Positions 7,723-16,985 of a stretch of 64,000 nt of DNA are shown piece after piece (within the stretch, counting starts at the first letter, position 1; every line of letters begins with the position of its first letter). The translations under genes and the position numbers were made by a program. The stretch spans positions 62,001 to 126,000 of the forward strand of contig NZ_JARFVC010000007.1 of assembly GCF_029193815.1 (NCBI RefSeq), written 5' to 3'. The notes beneath the pieces are model-generated. The model did not search any database. It had not been told where the DNA came from and saw only the letters and a list, made by a program, of their open reading frames with translations. This DNA comes from Cytobacillus sp. S13-E01. Lineage in GTDB: Bacteria; Bacillota; Bacilli; Bacillales; Bacillaceae_L.

Positions 7723-9135
7723 CTAGCTTCCAAGTTCACTAATAGCTTGTGCGTATATTGCAGTAGCTCTTAAGAGGTCGTCAATAATAATATACTCGTC
7801 TTTTTGGTGTGCAGAATCTGGACGTCCAGGGAATAAAGGACCAAATGCTACGCCAGCTTTTAATGAACGTGCATATGTACCACCACCAATTGATAACAAT
7901 GTTGCCTCTGCTCCAGTTTGCTCTTCATACACTTTTTGAAGAGTCTTTACTAACACATGATCCTTATCAACATGGTGCGGTTTTGAATCACTGAAATTAG
8001 TAAGTTTAAAGGAATGCTTTTCACATTCTTTTTCAATTTTTTGTTTTGTTTCTTCCATATCATTTGTAACAGGATAACGGAGATTAAGTCCAATGCTTCC
8101 CCCACTTTCTGATGAATATGACATTTTTCCGACATTAATTGTTAGCTCTCCGGTTATCTCGTCAGAATAAGCTACCCCAAGTTTGTTTCCACGAGAATCT
8201 TCATGAAAATAATCACCTAGAAACTGAATATACGCTGAACCATTTTGATCAAGCTGGTATCCTTTTAGAAAGGCAGCTAATAATAGCCCTGCATTTTTAC
8301 CATTATTCGGCTCCATTCCATGAGCAGATTGTCCTTCTAGTTGAAGAACAAGAGTTTCTCCCTCAATATTGCCCTTACCTACTAGCTCTCGGCTTTGAAT
8401 AAATGACTTAAATTCATTTAAAAAATCTTCTCCTCCTGAAGTTGCTGACAAACGTGCCTCTGCAAAGTCAGGTACCATATTATACCTTCGACCTGATTGA
8501 AATGACCTTAACACTAGTTTACTCTTGTTAGGATTTTTATTTGGTTCTATCTTTAAATCAAAATCAGATATTCCTTTTTCTGCATAAATGATTGGAAAAT
8601 CCGCATCTGGTGCAAAGCCCATTGTCGGCATTTCTTCATGTTTAAAATAATGCTCGACACATCTCCAGTCACTTTCTTCATCTGTTCCGATTATCATTCG
8701 AATTCGTTTATGTAGTGGAAGTCCTAGCTCTTTTACAATTTTCATGGCATAATAGGCAGCCATGGTAGGGCCTTTGTCATCAATGGCACCTCTAGCAAAG
8801 ATTTTCCCCTCTCTGATCTCTGCTCCAAAAGGGTCGCTTGTCCACCCATCTCCTTCTGGCACAACATCAACATGACAAAGTATTCCTACTAGCTCCGTGC
8901 CTTGTCCGAATTCTAAGTGTCCTGCTAACCCATCTACATTCTTTGCTGTAAATCCATCTTTACTACCCTTTGATAATAAAAATTGAAGGGCTTCATCTAT
9001 TCCTTCTCCAAGTGGAGCAGTAGTTGTTCCGTTTTCTTCATCTAGAATACTTTTGATTTTTAAAAAGGTTTGGGTATCCTTAATCAATTCATCTTTTCTT
9101 TTTAGTACTTCATCCATCCAGTTAATATTACTCAT
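7723..9135 (-). CDS. pepV: Dipeptidase PepV (M20 family, YtjP)
   Basis: Zinc dipeptidase of the M20 family, 470 residues, cytoplasmic, cleaving a wide range of dipeptides. The metal-site motifs are all present: ILCHVDVVPEGDGW with the first histidine and aspartate, GAIDDKGP with the bridging aspartate, and DEESDW with the catalytic glutamate; a lid domain (residues about 185-380) is inserted as in PepV. The start is the ATG at 9135 with GAGGT upstream, which matches the MSNINW beginning of relatives; an upstream in-frame start lies inside that binding site. The gene corresponds to B. subtilis ytjP and is the next core gene after ytkP there. Confidence 0.93.
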   Translation of the reverse strand: MSNINWMDEVLKRKDELIKDTQTFLKIKSILDEENGTTTAPLGEGIDEALQFLLSKGSKDGFTAKNVDGLAGHLEFGQGTELVGILCHVDVVPEGDGWTSDPFGAEIREGKIFARGAIDDKGPTMAAYYAMKIVKELGLPLHKRIRMIIGTDEESDWRCVEHYFKHEEMPTMGFAPDADFPIIYAEKGISDFDLKIEPNKNPNKSKLVLRSFQSGRRYNMVPDFAEARLSATSGGEDFLNEFKSFIQSRELVGKGNIEGETLVLQLEGQSAHGMEPNNGKNAGLLLAAFLKGYQLDQNGSAYIQFLGDYFHEDSRGNKLGVAYSDEITGELTINVGKMSYSSESGGSIGLNLRYPVTNDMEETKQKIEKECEKHSFKLTNFSDSKPHHVDKDHVLVKTLQKVYEEQTGAEATLLSIGGGTYARSLKAGVAFGPLFPGRPDSAHQKDEYIIIDDLLRATAIYAQAISELGS

Positions 9136-9628
9136 TACGTACCTCATTTCTATATGTGTTATATGTGTACAATACCAAATTAGTTGGTCAAGTTAAAGGT
9201 AGCCATGATTGCGGGGCATGACCCCACCGAGTTAATGCGGTGCTGAAGTGGGATAATTCCCCTAGTAATTACGTCTACTAATGTCATATATTTTTCCCTC
9301 CGCTATGTACTAAGATTAATCTAAAGAAAAGTTTTCAAAAAAAGAAAAAGAAAAAAACTGCCAAATTAATTAAAGTAGTTCGTTTCTGTGGAAAAACTTC
9401 AAATAACATTTTGAATAGCACTATTATTTGCAGCAGTAATCACATAGTAATCCGCAAAACAAAAAAGCCTGAGGAAGAAATTTATCTCAAGCTTTAGAAT
9501 TTTTTATCACAGGTTTGTCACATTAGCAACAGCGATTGATTCAGTTTTTTATTTTTTTAGCTTTTAATTAAGGCTCTTTTCTGAAAGATTGTTGCTTTTA
9601 ACTTAGAAGACAGGGTAGTAAGAAATAT
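9136..9628. other. Intergenic region with small stem-loops
   Basis: No gene seen. Short stems occur at 9213-9225 (GGGG/CCCC) and 9226-9241 (ACCG/CGGT), in a patch richer in GC than its surroundings. A stronger stem near 9469-9497 (AAGCCTGAG against CTCAAGCTT) may end the transcript of the small gene at 9629-9895 or be a lone terminator. Confidence 0.35.
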
Positions 9629-9895
9629 TTAGAAATTATTACGCTTTGATTTCAACTCATTTCCAGAATACCTCGGCATTTCTGGGTTGTTTAAATATCT
9701 TGACAAAGAAGCTTTTAGTTCAGGATATTCATCAATTTTTTGAGATGAATCTTTTTCTAAACCACTAATTGAAGCTGGATCATTATTCTCAACTTCAATT
9801 GATACTAGTTTACCATTTATCACAAAAACTCCAGTTTTTCTACCTTTTAGAGCATTAAATAACTCTTGTTTCGCATGTTCACTTAACGAATGCAA
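9629..9895 (-). CDS. Small hypothetical protein
   Basis: An 88-residue soluble protein that I do not recognise. It begins with a TTG at 9895 preceded by GAGGTGAT at five bases, a strong site that supports real translation. The N-terminal half (HAKQELFNALKGRKTGVFVI) looks like a helix then strand; the C-terminal end is rich in Pro, Arg, Lys and Asn and probably disordered. No membrane segment. It stands 136 bases past the stop of the M48 protease gene in transcription order and might be co-transcribed with it. Confidence 0.6.
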   Translation of the reverse strand: MHSLSEHAKQELFNALKGRKTGVFVINGKLVSIEVENNDPASISGLEKDSSQKIDEYPELKASLSRYLNNPEMPRYSGNELKSKRNNF

Positions 9896-10031
9896 ATAAC
9901 ATCACCTCAGATAAATTATATCAAAACCACGTTAATGAATTCCATTCATTATAAAAGTTTTTTAATCGCGGGTGAGCTCAAAGCCTATTGTTTAAAGTAT
10001 TGTTAGCAATAAATAAACGTTTAACTTTGAT

Positions 10032-11342
10032 TTATGGCTGATTTAGTAATTTTAATAGTTCCTCATTTTGATAATCCTCTGCATAATCAAGTGCTGACAT
10101 TCCATTTTCATCTTGAATTAATGGGTCTGCTCCATATTCGAGTAACAGCTTCACTAGCTCTACATTCTCAAAATTTACAGCACTTACTATGGGAGTCGAT
10201 CCATAAACATCTTGGGCATTTATATCTGCACCTGCTTCTAAAAGAATAGAAGCCGTCTCTACACTTTTTGCTCCAGCATCAGTCTCGATATCATCTTCAT
10301 AGTAATAACCACTTCCATAAACCGCCCAATGTAAGGCTGTAGAATCATCGGAATCTCTTGCATTAACATCTTCACCATTCTGAATTAATTCCTCAACTCT
10401 AGAAATATCTGCTTCATATGCAGCATCCATAAGTGGCGTTGAACCTTCTACTCCAAGTACAAAATCCGACCACAATGATGAATTAACAATTTTATCAATA
10501 CTTATATAAGTACCAACGACAAAAATCAGAAAAGCAAGAGAAAGACTAATTATACCTATTACTACCCTACGTTTTCTTTCACGATAGTAAGGAAATTCTT
10601 CGTTCATAAATAAAGCTACTTCTTGGATCCGTTTTGGTAAGTGTGGATGCGTCGAGACTTTTTCACTTAACCAAATAAAAAAACCAGATTCATCTTGTAT
10701 TTGTTTTAAATAGGCATCGTGATTAACACGATTATACAACTTTTTACCAATTGCCAGTATCGTGAGTCCATTTTTAGCAGCCTCAAAACTATTTGTATAA
10801 TACGCAGCATAACGATCACTTGTGTATTCACAGGATCTTAAATAGGCTTCCCCTAGAAAGGGGACCCACATCGCTGGTAGGATAACCATTTGGGTGGTAA
10901 TATGACGTCGTTTAATATGTGCTAATTCATGCGCAATGACATATTTAACCACGTCTTCATTTCCTGTTTCAATTAAGTCAAAAATATCTGAATATAGGAC
11001 AACCATACTTTTGCCGAAAAACCTCGTTGCAAAAGCGTTCAATAGACCACCTGATTCCATTACATAGATGTCTGGGACTTTTTCTAACTTCATTTCTGAA
11101 CATAACAGTTTGACACTCTCATAAACTTCAGAAAATTGTTCCTCACTGATTCTAATAGCATTCCTTCTTATCTGACCAAGCATTATCGCATGTATAATCA
11201 ATGAAAAGAGTGTTATAAACACAATAAAGAAAATCCCAATGATAGAAAACAAAAGTGCAATATAAACACTTACACTTACAAGGATACTTAATATAAAATA
11301 CAGATCTTCCCTAGAATGTACGAGGCTTTGTTTATGTTCCAT
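10032..11342 (-). CDS. M48 family metalloprotease fused to C-terminal ankyrin repeats
   Basis: A 436-residue membrane protein. Two or three membrane segments fill residues 15-55, followed by an M48 (HtpX/Ste24-like) peptidase domain with the zinc motif HELAH at 138-142 and the third-ligand region CEYTSDRYA at 171-179. Another membrane segment lies near 263-283. The remainder (about 300-436) is made of ankyrin repeats: TPLMDAAYEADISRVEELI, TALHWAV, AGADINAQDVYGSTPIVSAV, and YGADPLIQDENGMSALDYA. HtpX homologues degrade damaged membrane proteins; the ankyrin part presumably binds a partner or substrate. The fusion is unusual in Bacillus. The ATG at 11342 has GGAGGGG before it. Confidence 0.85.
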   Translation of the reverse strand: MEHKQSLVHSREDLYFILSILVSVSVYIALLFSIIGIFFIVFITLFSLIIHAIMLGQIRRNAIRISEEQFSEVYESVKLLCSEMKLEKVPDIYVMESGGLLNAFATRFFGKSMVVLYSDIFDLIETGNEDVVKYVIAHELAHIKRRHITTQMVILPAMWVPFLGEAYLRSCEYTSDRYAAYYTNSFEAAKNGLTILAIGKKLYNRVNHDAYLKQIQDESGFFIWLSEKVSTHPHLPKRIQEVALFMNEEFPYYRERKRRVVIGIISLSLAFLIFVVGTYISIDKIVNSSLWSDFVLGVEGSTPLMDAAYEADISRVEELIQNGEDVNARDSDDSTALHWAVYGSGYYYEDDIETDAGAKSVETASILLEAGADINAQDVYGSTPIVSAVNFENVELVKLLLEYGADPLIQDENGMSALDYAEDYQNEELLKLLNQP

Positions 11343-11737
11343 ATACCCCTCCGTTTATTTCACTATATAGTTCACGTCTTAGTATGTTGTAACTTGGTAA
11401 GGAAACATACTGGAAGTTTTTTATGTAGAAAAATGTAAAAAAATGAAGGGTTTTAAGAAATTACCGAGGAATAGTCATACTATTCAGATTTAAAATATAT
11501 AGATTAGTAAAAGCTTATTGAATGAGGTGATACAATGCTATTGTAAAATACCCCATAAAATAACGTTTTAACTAATGGAATGGTGATATTCTTTCAATCA
11601 GAAATATGTAAATAGTTTGTAAATTAACCCTTAACGCTAGAAATATCCAGATTAATTGTGTAAACTAGAAGTGTTACATCAAAAGAGTCTTATCGTAAAG
11701 TATTGTGCCATACGAAAAAATGATAAGGAGTGGTTTT
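11343..11737. other. Intergenic region between the M48 protease and ytzE genes
   Basis: A 395-bp AT-rich region holding the divergent promoters of both genes. I see no other gene. A Shine-Dalgarno-like GAGGTGAT at 11524 leads only to a three-codon frame. Confidence 0.35.
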
Positions 11738-11959
11738 TTGAAGAATTCAACAAACCGGATGCTAACCCGTATCAAATCAGTCTACATGTTTATAAATGAG
11801 AAAGGAACTGTGTCTACACAGGAACTTGTCGATGAATTTGGTATAACTCCTCGTACGATCCAACGTGACTTAAATGTGTTAGCATACAACGATTTGGTTA
11901 GTAGCCCAAGTCGTGGTAAATGGACGACCACAAAAAAGAAAATTAAGTTAACATCATAG
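11738..11959 (+). CDS. ytzE: DeoR-type HTH protein YtzE
   Basis: A 73-residue protein that is almost wholly a DeoR-family helix-turn-helix: VSTQELVDEFGITPRTIQRD followed by LNVLAYNDLV and a basic tail. It lacks any effector domain and presumably binds DNA as a small autonomous regulator. I start at the TTG at 11738, seven bases after AAGGAG, because this gives the length and N-terminus (MKNSTNRMLTRIKSVYMF) of B. subtilis YtzE; the frame is open further upstream from a GTG at 11705 but without a binding site. In B. subtilis it is also next to the pseudouridine synthase gene. Target genes unknown. Confidence 0.88.
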   Translation: MKNSTNRMLTRIKSVYMFINEKGTVSTQELVDEFGITPRTIQRDLNVLAYNDLVSSPSRGKWTTTKKKIKLTS

Positions 11960-12005
11960 CTTTAAGATAAAAACCTCCTACGTACATATACAGAGCTTTC
12001 CATTA

Positions 12006-12168
12006 AGAAAAGCGCAGGGCGCCCGCCTTTCGGCGACAAGCATAAGACGAGCCCTGACTGAAGGCGTTTTTTGCCTTCGGGAAGGGATTGGCTTATGACC
12101 TCGAGCCGATGGCGCCCGGAGCTAGACACTAAAACTAGGTACAAACTTTTATACTTTCTTATCTTTTT
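12006..12168. repeat. Repeat family B, copy 2
   Basis: Nearly identical to copy 1 (left end AGAAAAGCGCAGGGCGCC, inner stem GAAGGC/GCCTTC, right tail CTAAAACTAGGTACAAA). It lies between the convergent ytzE and rsuA genes and its right end touches their shared terminator. Confidence 0.88.
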
Positions 12169-12198
12169 AAAAAGGCTGACTCCATGGTCAGCCTTTTT
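12169..12198. terminator. Bidirectional terminator overlapping the rsuA 3' end
   Basis: Twelve-base-pair stem AAAAAGGCTGAC/GTCAGCCTTTTT with a six-base loop. Because it starts with A and ends with T runs it can work in both directions. The rsuA stop codon TGA lies inside the right arm, so the last codons of that gene encode half of the terminator. Confidence 0.88.
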
Positions 12199-12919
12199 CT
12201 ATTTTATTATTTGCATTTCTTAGTAGCTCTACCTCTTCTTCTGTAAGTTCACGATACTCGCCCAACTCAAGAGTCCGATCTAATCGTAAAGGTCCCATTT
12301 GTATCCTTTGCAAGTAGACAACCCTTTTACCTACAGCTTCAAACATCCGTTTAACCTGATGAAATTTCCCTTCTGTTATAGTTACCTCTATATCTGAAGA
12401 AATTCCTTCTTTTAAAATCGTTAAGTCTGCAGGAAGGGTTTTATAACCATCATCAAGAATAACTCCTTGCTTAAACTCCTCTATATCTTCTTTTGTTACA
12501 ACACCCTCAATAACAGCAAAGTATATTTTCGGCACATGTTTTTTAGGTGAAAGTAGTTGATGAGATAATTGCCCATCATTTGTTAATAAAAGCAGACCTT
12601 CAGTGTCTTTATCTAGCCGTCCAACTGGAAAGGGTTCATAGATCGCATCATCCATTTCTAATAAATCAATCACTGTTTTTTGGGAAGAATCCTCTGTAGC
12701 TGAAATGACTCCAGGTGGCTTGTTTAACATTAAATAAATAAATTCTTTATACACAACAGCATCTCCGTGAACAGTAACGATCTCTTTCGTAGGATCAACA
12801 TGCTTACTTGAATCCTTCACAATCACATTTTCGATTTTAACAGCACCAGATTTTAAAAGCTTTTTCACCTCTTTTCTACTACCAAAACCAATAGTTGATA
12901 ACATCTTATCAATTCTCAA
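12188..12919 (-). CDS. rsuA: rRNA pseudouridine synthase (RsuA/RluB family, YtzG)
   Basis: Modifies a uridine in ribosomal RNA to pseudouridine. The 243-residue protein has an N-terminal S4 RNA-binding domain (RIDKMLSTIGFGSRKEVKKL) and the catalytic domain with GRLDKDTEGLLLLTNDG, which carries the active-site aspartate, then YFAVIEGVV and KFHQVKRMFEAVG. I start at the TTG at 12919, preceded by GAGGAGGT at seven bases, so that the S4 domain opens the protein as in relatives; 20 further in-frame codons upstream have no good start signal. In B. subtilis ytzG/rsuA is the neighbour of ytzE and ytgP as here. 16S rather than 23S rRNA is the likely target from orthology. Confidence 0.9.
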   Translation of the reverse strand: MRIDKMLSTIGFGSRKEVKKLLKSGAVKIENVIVKDSSKHVDPTKEIVTVHGDAVVYKEFIYLMLNKPPGVISATEDSSQKTVIDLLEMDDAIYEPFPVGRLDKDTEGLLLLTNDGQLSHQLLSPKKHVPKIYFAVIEGVVTKEDIEEFKQGVILDDGYKTLPADLTILKEGISSDIEVTITEGKFHQVKRMFEAVGKRVVYLQRIQMGPLRLDRTLELGEYRELTEEEVELLRNANNKIEKG

Positions 12920-13051
12920 AGGTTTTACCTCCTCTTGGACTAAGCCTCTTTTAAATTTTAGGCTTTTTAACACTCCCACATTTGTCCTGACTACATAGTC
13001 TAATTTCGTATTTAATAAACGCGCTTTTCTGTATGATTGTTGTTTTTTACA

Positions 13052-14677
13052 TTAACTATTGTTTTGCCTACGTTTTTTCCGGCTAAGAAAAGCAAATCGC
13101 TTTCCTAATAGCTTTGATAATAAGTGAGACTTATATGCTAGATACAAGTAAACAATAGCTCCAACCACTACACAAACTAATAAAATAGCAGTTGATTGAG
13201 TTTTTCCTTGATCATATGTAATGCTAAATGAGAATAACCATTGCACAAGAATAAGCGAAAGAGCCATAATCGCTGCAAAGATACCCATAAGTACTGATCT
13301 ACGTACAAATAAAGAAAATGTATATTTTGTATGTTTAGCAATCATCCAAAAGTTATATGCAATTGAAACAGCGAACCCTAGTGCAGTTGCAATGATTGAA
13401 CCAAATCCTTCAAATACATAAATTAGTGGGGTGTTTGTGATTATTTTTACGAATAAACCTAGTACCAAACTAATCACAGCCAGTTTCTGCTTATTAATTC
13501 CCTGCAAAATAGCTGCGGTTACAGTATAAAATGAGAACAAAATCGCAACAGGTGCAAACCATCTTAAAATCTGGCCACCAAGTTCGTTAGCAGAGTAAAA
13601 TGTTGAAAACGTTGGGTATGCTAAAACTGACAATCCTACAACAGCCGGCAGTACTAGAAATAATATCACTTGAAAAGTTTGATCTATTTGATTTCTAAGC
13701 AAGGAATAATTTCCAGACGTAAAAGAGCTTGTAATCGTTGGTATCAATGTCATACCAAAGGCTGTTGCAAGCGATACTGGTATCATTACAAGTTTTGGTA
13801 TAGAGAAGGTTATCATCCCAATGACATTTTCAGTAATATCCCCTAAACCTATGGAGGTCATTGCCTTATTAAATGTGAAATTGTCTACATAATTATACAA
13901 AGGGATTGCAAGGGCTACAAACACAAATGGACCAGCATATGATAATAATTCCTTGTACATATCCTTCGTTCTGAGCTCTGTTTGTGGTCTACTGTTTTCG
14001 AGTAGTTCATCGAAATACGGTTTACGTTTTTTTAAATAAACAAGTAGAACGACGAGTCCACCTAATGCACCTATAAACGCAGCAAAGGTTGCAAATCCGA
14101 CTGCAGTGGCCATTTGTCCATCGACCACTTTTATTACAATATAACTAGCTGATAGTAAGAAAATAACCCTAACCAGCTGCTCAATTACTTGAGATACTGC
14201 TGTTGGTCCCATCGATTGATTTCCTTGAAAAAACCCACGAATAATACTCATGATTGGGACAGCAATTAATGCCACACTTACCATTCGAATAACCATGGTA
14301 ACATCTTCAACTGTATTAGCATGCTTATCACCACCTAGCACAACTGGTGCTATATAGGGAGCAAGAAGAAAAAGTAATATAAATGCAATAAAACCAGTTA
14401 CACTCATTACCAATAAGCCTGACTTAAACAACCGTCTACTTGTATGATAATCTCCTAGTTCATTATACTTAGCAACGAACTTTGAAACAGCCATCGGAAA
14501 TCCCATTGTTGCAATACCCAAAAAGATCGTATATTGGGCATATCCATAGGAAAATAATGCTGTTCCGTCCTCACCTACTAAGGCAACAAATGGAAAAACA
14601 TAAATCATCCCAAGTATTCTTGATATGTAAGTACCGATTGTTAATATAAACGTACCACGTAACAATTTTGAATCCAT
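13052..14677 (-). CDS. murJ: Lipid II flippase MurJ (YtgP), MOP superfamily
   Basis: Polytopic membrane protein of 541 residues with about 14 helices, of the polysaccharide-export/MurJ branch of the MOP superfamily; it flips lipid-linked cell-wall precursor across the membrane. It starts LLRGTFILTIGTYISRILG, the classic first helix of this family, and has repeated Pro/Gly-containing helices (PFVFVALAIPLYNYVDN). I prefer the ATG at 14677, which follows GGGGAA, to the one four codons upstream. YtgP is the MurJ homologue of B. subtilis and lies between ytzG and ytfP there too. It is 72 bases from rsuA and may share a transcript with it. Confidence 0.9.
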   Translation of the reverse strand: MDSKLLRGTFILTIGTYISRILGMIYVFPFVALVGEDGTALFSYGYAQYTIFLGIATMGFPMAVSKFVAKYNELGDYHTSRRLFKSGLLVMSVTGFIAFILLFLLAPYIAPVVLGGDKHANTVEDVTMVIRMVSVALIAVPIMSIIRGFFQGNQSMGPTAVSQVIEQLVRVIFLLSASYIVIKVVDGQMATAVGFATFAAFIGALGGLVVLLVYLKKRKPYFDELLENSRPQTELRTKDMYKELLSYAGPFVFVALAIPLYNYVDNFTFNKAMTSIGLGDITENVIGMITFSIPKLVMIPVSLATAFGMTLIPTITSSFTSGNYSLLRNQIDQTFQVILFLVLPAVVGLSVLAYPTFSTFYSANELGGQILRWFAPVAILFSFYTVTAAILQGINKQKLAVISLVLGLFVKIITNTPLIYVFEGFGSIIATALGFAVSIAYNFWMIAKHTKYTFSLFVRRSVLMGIFAAIMALSLILVQWLFSFSITYDQGKTQSTAILLVCVVVGAIVYLYLAYKSHLLSKLLGKRFAFLSRKKRRQNNS

Positions 14678-14772
14678 AATATTCCCCATTCTATTATCAT
14701 TGGAAATAGGAGTAACAAACTAATCACTTGTCTAGATATTTTACCACAAGATTTACCTTCGAACGCTATTTA

Positions 14773-15159
14773 TCACCATCCAGCAATAGTTTGTCTTGAT
14801 AAAGTTATATTTGAGAAAGTTAAGTATTCACTTTCTTCAGTTATGTCCTCAAATGATTGGTCTGTTATTGTAATTGTAAAAGCTTCATATGCTTGCTGAT
14901 CTAGTAATAGTCTCCCAGCATGCCTTGCTTGAAAAATCACACCAAATTCTTTCCCGTTAGATACCTTAAAACAAAAAATATAAGCATCTAACTCTTTGTT
15001 ATAAAGCCAAGCATAGTCATAGGTTAACATGTCCTCATGGAAAAAATCCGAAATCGACGGAATTGATAAAAGCAAAACATTGCCAAGGTCATCCTCTGTC
15101 CATCCCGCATTATCTGGATAATGTCCTTCTGTTATTGTTGGAATATAGTCTTTTTTCAT
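14773..15159 (-). CDS. Hypothetical protein, 128 residues
   Basis: I do not recognise this protein. It is soluble, acidic, and looks like a compact alpha/beta fold (GNVLLLSIPSISDFF, then YAWLYNKELDAYIFCFKV, then EFGVIFQARHAGRLL). The ATG at 15159 follows GAGGTAG, so translation is credible. It lies 83 bases upstream of murJ on the same strand and could be co-transcribed. No signal peptide or metal motif is visible. Confidence 0.65.
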   Translation of the reverse strand: MKKDYIPTITEGHYPDNAGWTEDDLGNVLLLSIPSISDFFHEDMLTYDYAWLYNKELDAYIFCFKVSNGKEFGVIFQARHAGRLLLDQQAYEAFTITITDQSFEDITEESEYLTFSNITLSRQTIAGW

Positions 15160-15393
15160 GATTACTACCTCAATTCAGGTGGGGTTCACTTAATAAATCA
15201 TGAATAGTGTACCATATTCAAAAACTAAGTCGTAAATAAATGACTTTCTATTAGAAGAAAATACGCCATTTTACATTAGGGTAACATTTGTAGTGGTGCT
15301 AGCTCTATGAATACCCGCACTGTCTAATCATTTTTGTTTCTTGATCTTTAGTGGTATCTTAATAAGAATACGATAAAAATGGGTGGTGACTGC

Positions 15394-16662
15394 ATGAAGT
15401 ACGATGTAATAGTAATTGGTGGTGGCCCTTCTGGTTTGATGGCTGCTATCGGAGCTGGTGAGCAGGGGGCAAGGGTTTTGCTCCTAGATAAGGGAGATAA
15501 GCTCGGACGAAAACTAGCAATCTCCGGTGGGGGGCGCTGTAATGTAACAAACCGTCTACCAATTGATGAAATTATTAAACATATACCAGGAAATGGTCGA
15601 TTTCTCTATAGTGCATTTTCTGTCTTCAATAATGAAGATATCATTCGATTTTTTGAAAAATTAGGGATTAAATTAAAAGAAGAAGACCATGGAAGAATGT
15701 TTCCAATAACTGATAAGGCACAATCAGTAGTAGATGCTTTAATTGATCAGTTAATAAAATACAAAGTACATATCCGTACGAACACTCCTGTTTCAAAGGT
15801 AATCTATAACGACGAACAGGTGGCTGGGGTAGTGTTAAAAAATGATGAACAGATAACTACCAAAAGCCTAGTAATTGCTGTAGGCGGGAAGTCGGTTCCA
15901 CAAACTGGTTCAACTGGAGACGGTTATGCTTGGGCAAAGAAGGCAGGACATACAATAACAGAGCTATTTCCAACAGAGGTTCCAATCACATCTAATGAGC
16001 CTTTTATAAAAAGTAAAACTCTCCAAGGTTTAGCGCTACGTGATGTAGCATTAAGTGTCCTTAACCCCAAAGGAAAAATTGTGAAGACACATACAATGGA
16101 CATGCTATTTACCCATTTTGGCATTTCTGGTCCTGCTGTTTTACGCTGCAGTCAATATGTAATTAAAACAATGAAAAAATTCAACGTAGATAAAGTTACT
16201 GTAAGTATCGATGCCCTACCAAATATGAATGAAGAAGAAATTTTCCAATTCATTTTAAGGGAAACAAAGGCTGAACCGAAAAAGGCTATTAAAAATATTT
16301 TAAAAGGCTTTTTACCAGAGCGTTATTTATTGTTTTTACTTGACAAAAACAAGATTGACCTCCAAGTAACATCTGCAAATTTACCACATGACAGTATCCG
16401 ATCATTTGCTAAAGACTGTAAGCAATTTGAGTTTAGTGTAAATGGTACATTACCGATTGAAAAAGCATTTGTAACCGGTGGTGGAGTTTCAATTAAAGAA
16501 ATTCAGCCTAAGGAAATGGCTTCAAAATTAATGAATGGACTTTACTTTTGTGGGGAGATCCTTGATATACATGGCTATACTGGGGGATACAACATTACCT
16601 CTGCACTTGTTACAGGCCGGCTTGCTGGTGTAAATGCTGGTAAATTCTCGAAAAGACCTTGA
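15394..16662 (+). CDS. ytfP: BaiN/YtfP family FAD-dependent oxidoreductase
   Basis: Flavoprotein of 422 residues, HI0933/YhiN-like family. The N-terminal Rossmann motif is [21 protein letters not shown] in the first 25 residues (shown as [14 protein letters not shown]), followed by [16 protein letters not shown], a family signature, and near the end the FAD-contacting [18 protein letters not shown]. The reaction in Bacillus is not established; relatives reduce unsaturated compounds or act on tRNA/thiol chemistry by guess only. The ATG at 15394 is used because GGTGGTGA precedes it. The length equals B. subtilis YtfP and the gene keeps its place after ytgP. Confidence 0.9.
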   Translation: MKYDVIVIGGGPSGLMAAIGAGEQGARVLLLDKGDKLGRKLAISGGGRCNVTNRLPIDEIIKHIPGNGRFLYSAFSVFNNEDIIRFFEKLGIKLKEEDHGRMFPITDKAQSVVDALIDQLIKYKVHIRTNTPVSKVIYNDEQVAGVVLKNDEQITTKSLVIAVGGKSVPQTGSTGDGYAWAKKAGHTITELFPTEVPITSNEPFIKSKTLQGLALRDVALSVLNPKGKIVKTHTMDMLFTHFGISGPAVLRCSQYVIKTMKKFNVDKVTVSIDALPNMNEEEIFQFILRETKAEPKKAIKNILKGFLPERYLLFLLDKNKIDLQVTSANLPHDSIRSFAKDCKQFEFSVNGTLPIEKAFVTGGGVSIKEIQPKEMASKLMNGLYFCGEILDIHGYTGGYNITSALVTGRLAGVNAGKFSKRP

Positions 16663-16674
16663 AAATTTCACACC

Positions 16675-16712
16675 CTATATAGAGCCTAACTAAACTGTTA
16701 GGCTCTATATAG
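16675..16712. terminator. Long hairpin between convergent ytfP and cse60
   Basis: A perfect 16-bp inverted repeat (CTATATAGAGCCTAAC with its complement, six-base loop) just after the ytfP stop. It lacks a clear T-run. The stop codon and last codons of cse60 lie in its right arm. A joint terminator for both genes is the simplest reading. Confidence 0.75.
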
Positions 16713-16883
16713 TACAAGAGCTGAAAAACAATAGATTTGCCCTTCCACTTCGTCACAGGATACAGCAACTTGATACTTTATATCTATCAATTGTGTTTCA
16801 TCAATTGTTTTAAGGAACGTATTCATAGCTTTCTCTAAATCTTTTTCATGTTCTTCGTCAAAAACTTTTACTCTACACTGCAT
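16698..16883 (-). CDS. cse60: Sporulation protein Cse60
   Basis: A 61-residue protein matching the small Cse60 (YteV) family of spore-forming bacilli: VKVFDEEHEKDLEKAMNTFL followed by IDIKYQVAVSCDE and QIYCFSALVLY. In B. subtilis the gene is transcribed by sigma-E in the mother cell; its biochemical role is unknown. The ATG at 16883 follows GAGGTGA; an ATG/GTG further upstream is not supported. Its position next to ytfP is also conserved. The 3' end overlaps the hairpin shared with ytfP. Its presence supports an endospore-forming host. Confidence 0.85.
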   Translation of the reverse strand: MQCRVKVFDEEHEKDLEKAMNTFLKTIDETQLIDIKYQVAVSCDEVEGQIYCFSALVLYRA

Positions 16884-16985
16884 CCTTTTCACCTCTACTA
16901 GCATTATTTACAAGTGTCTGAAAATATAAACTCGTCATAGAGTATATTCACTAGGATGCTAGTTTATGAAAACTTGAGATTATTA

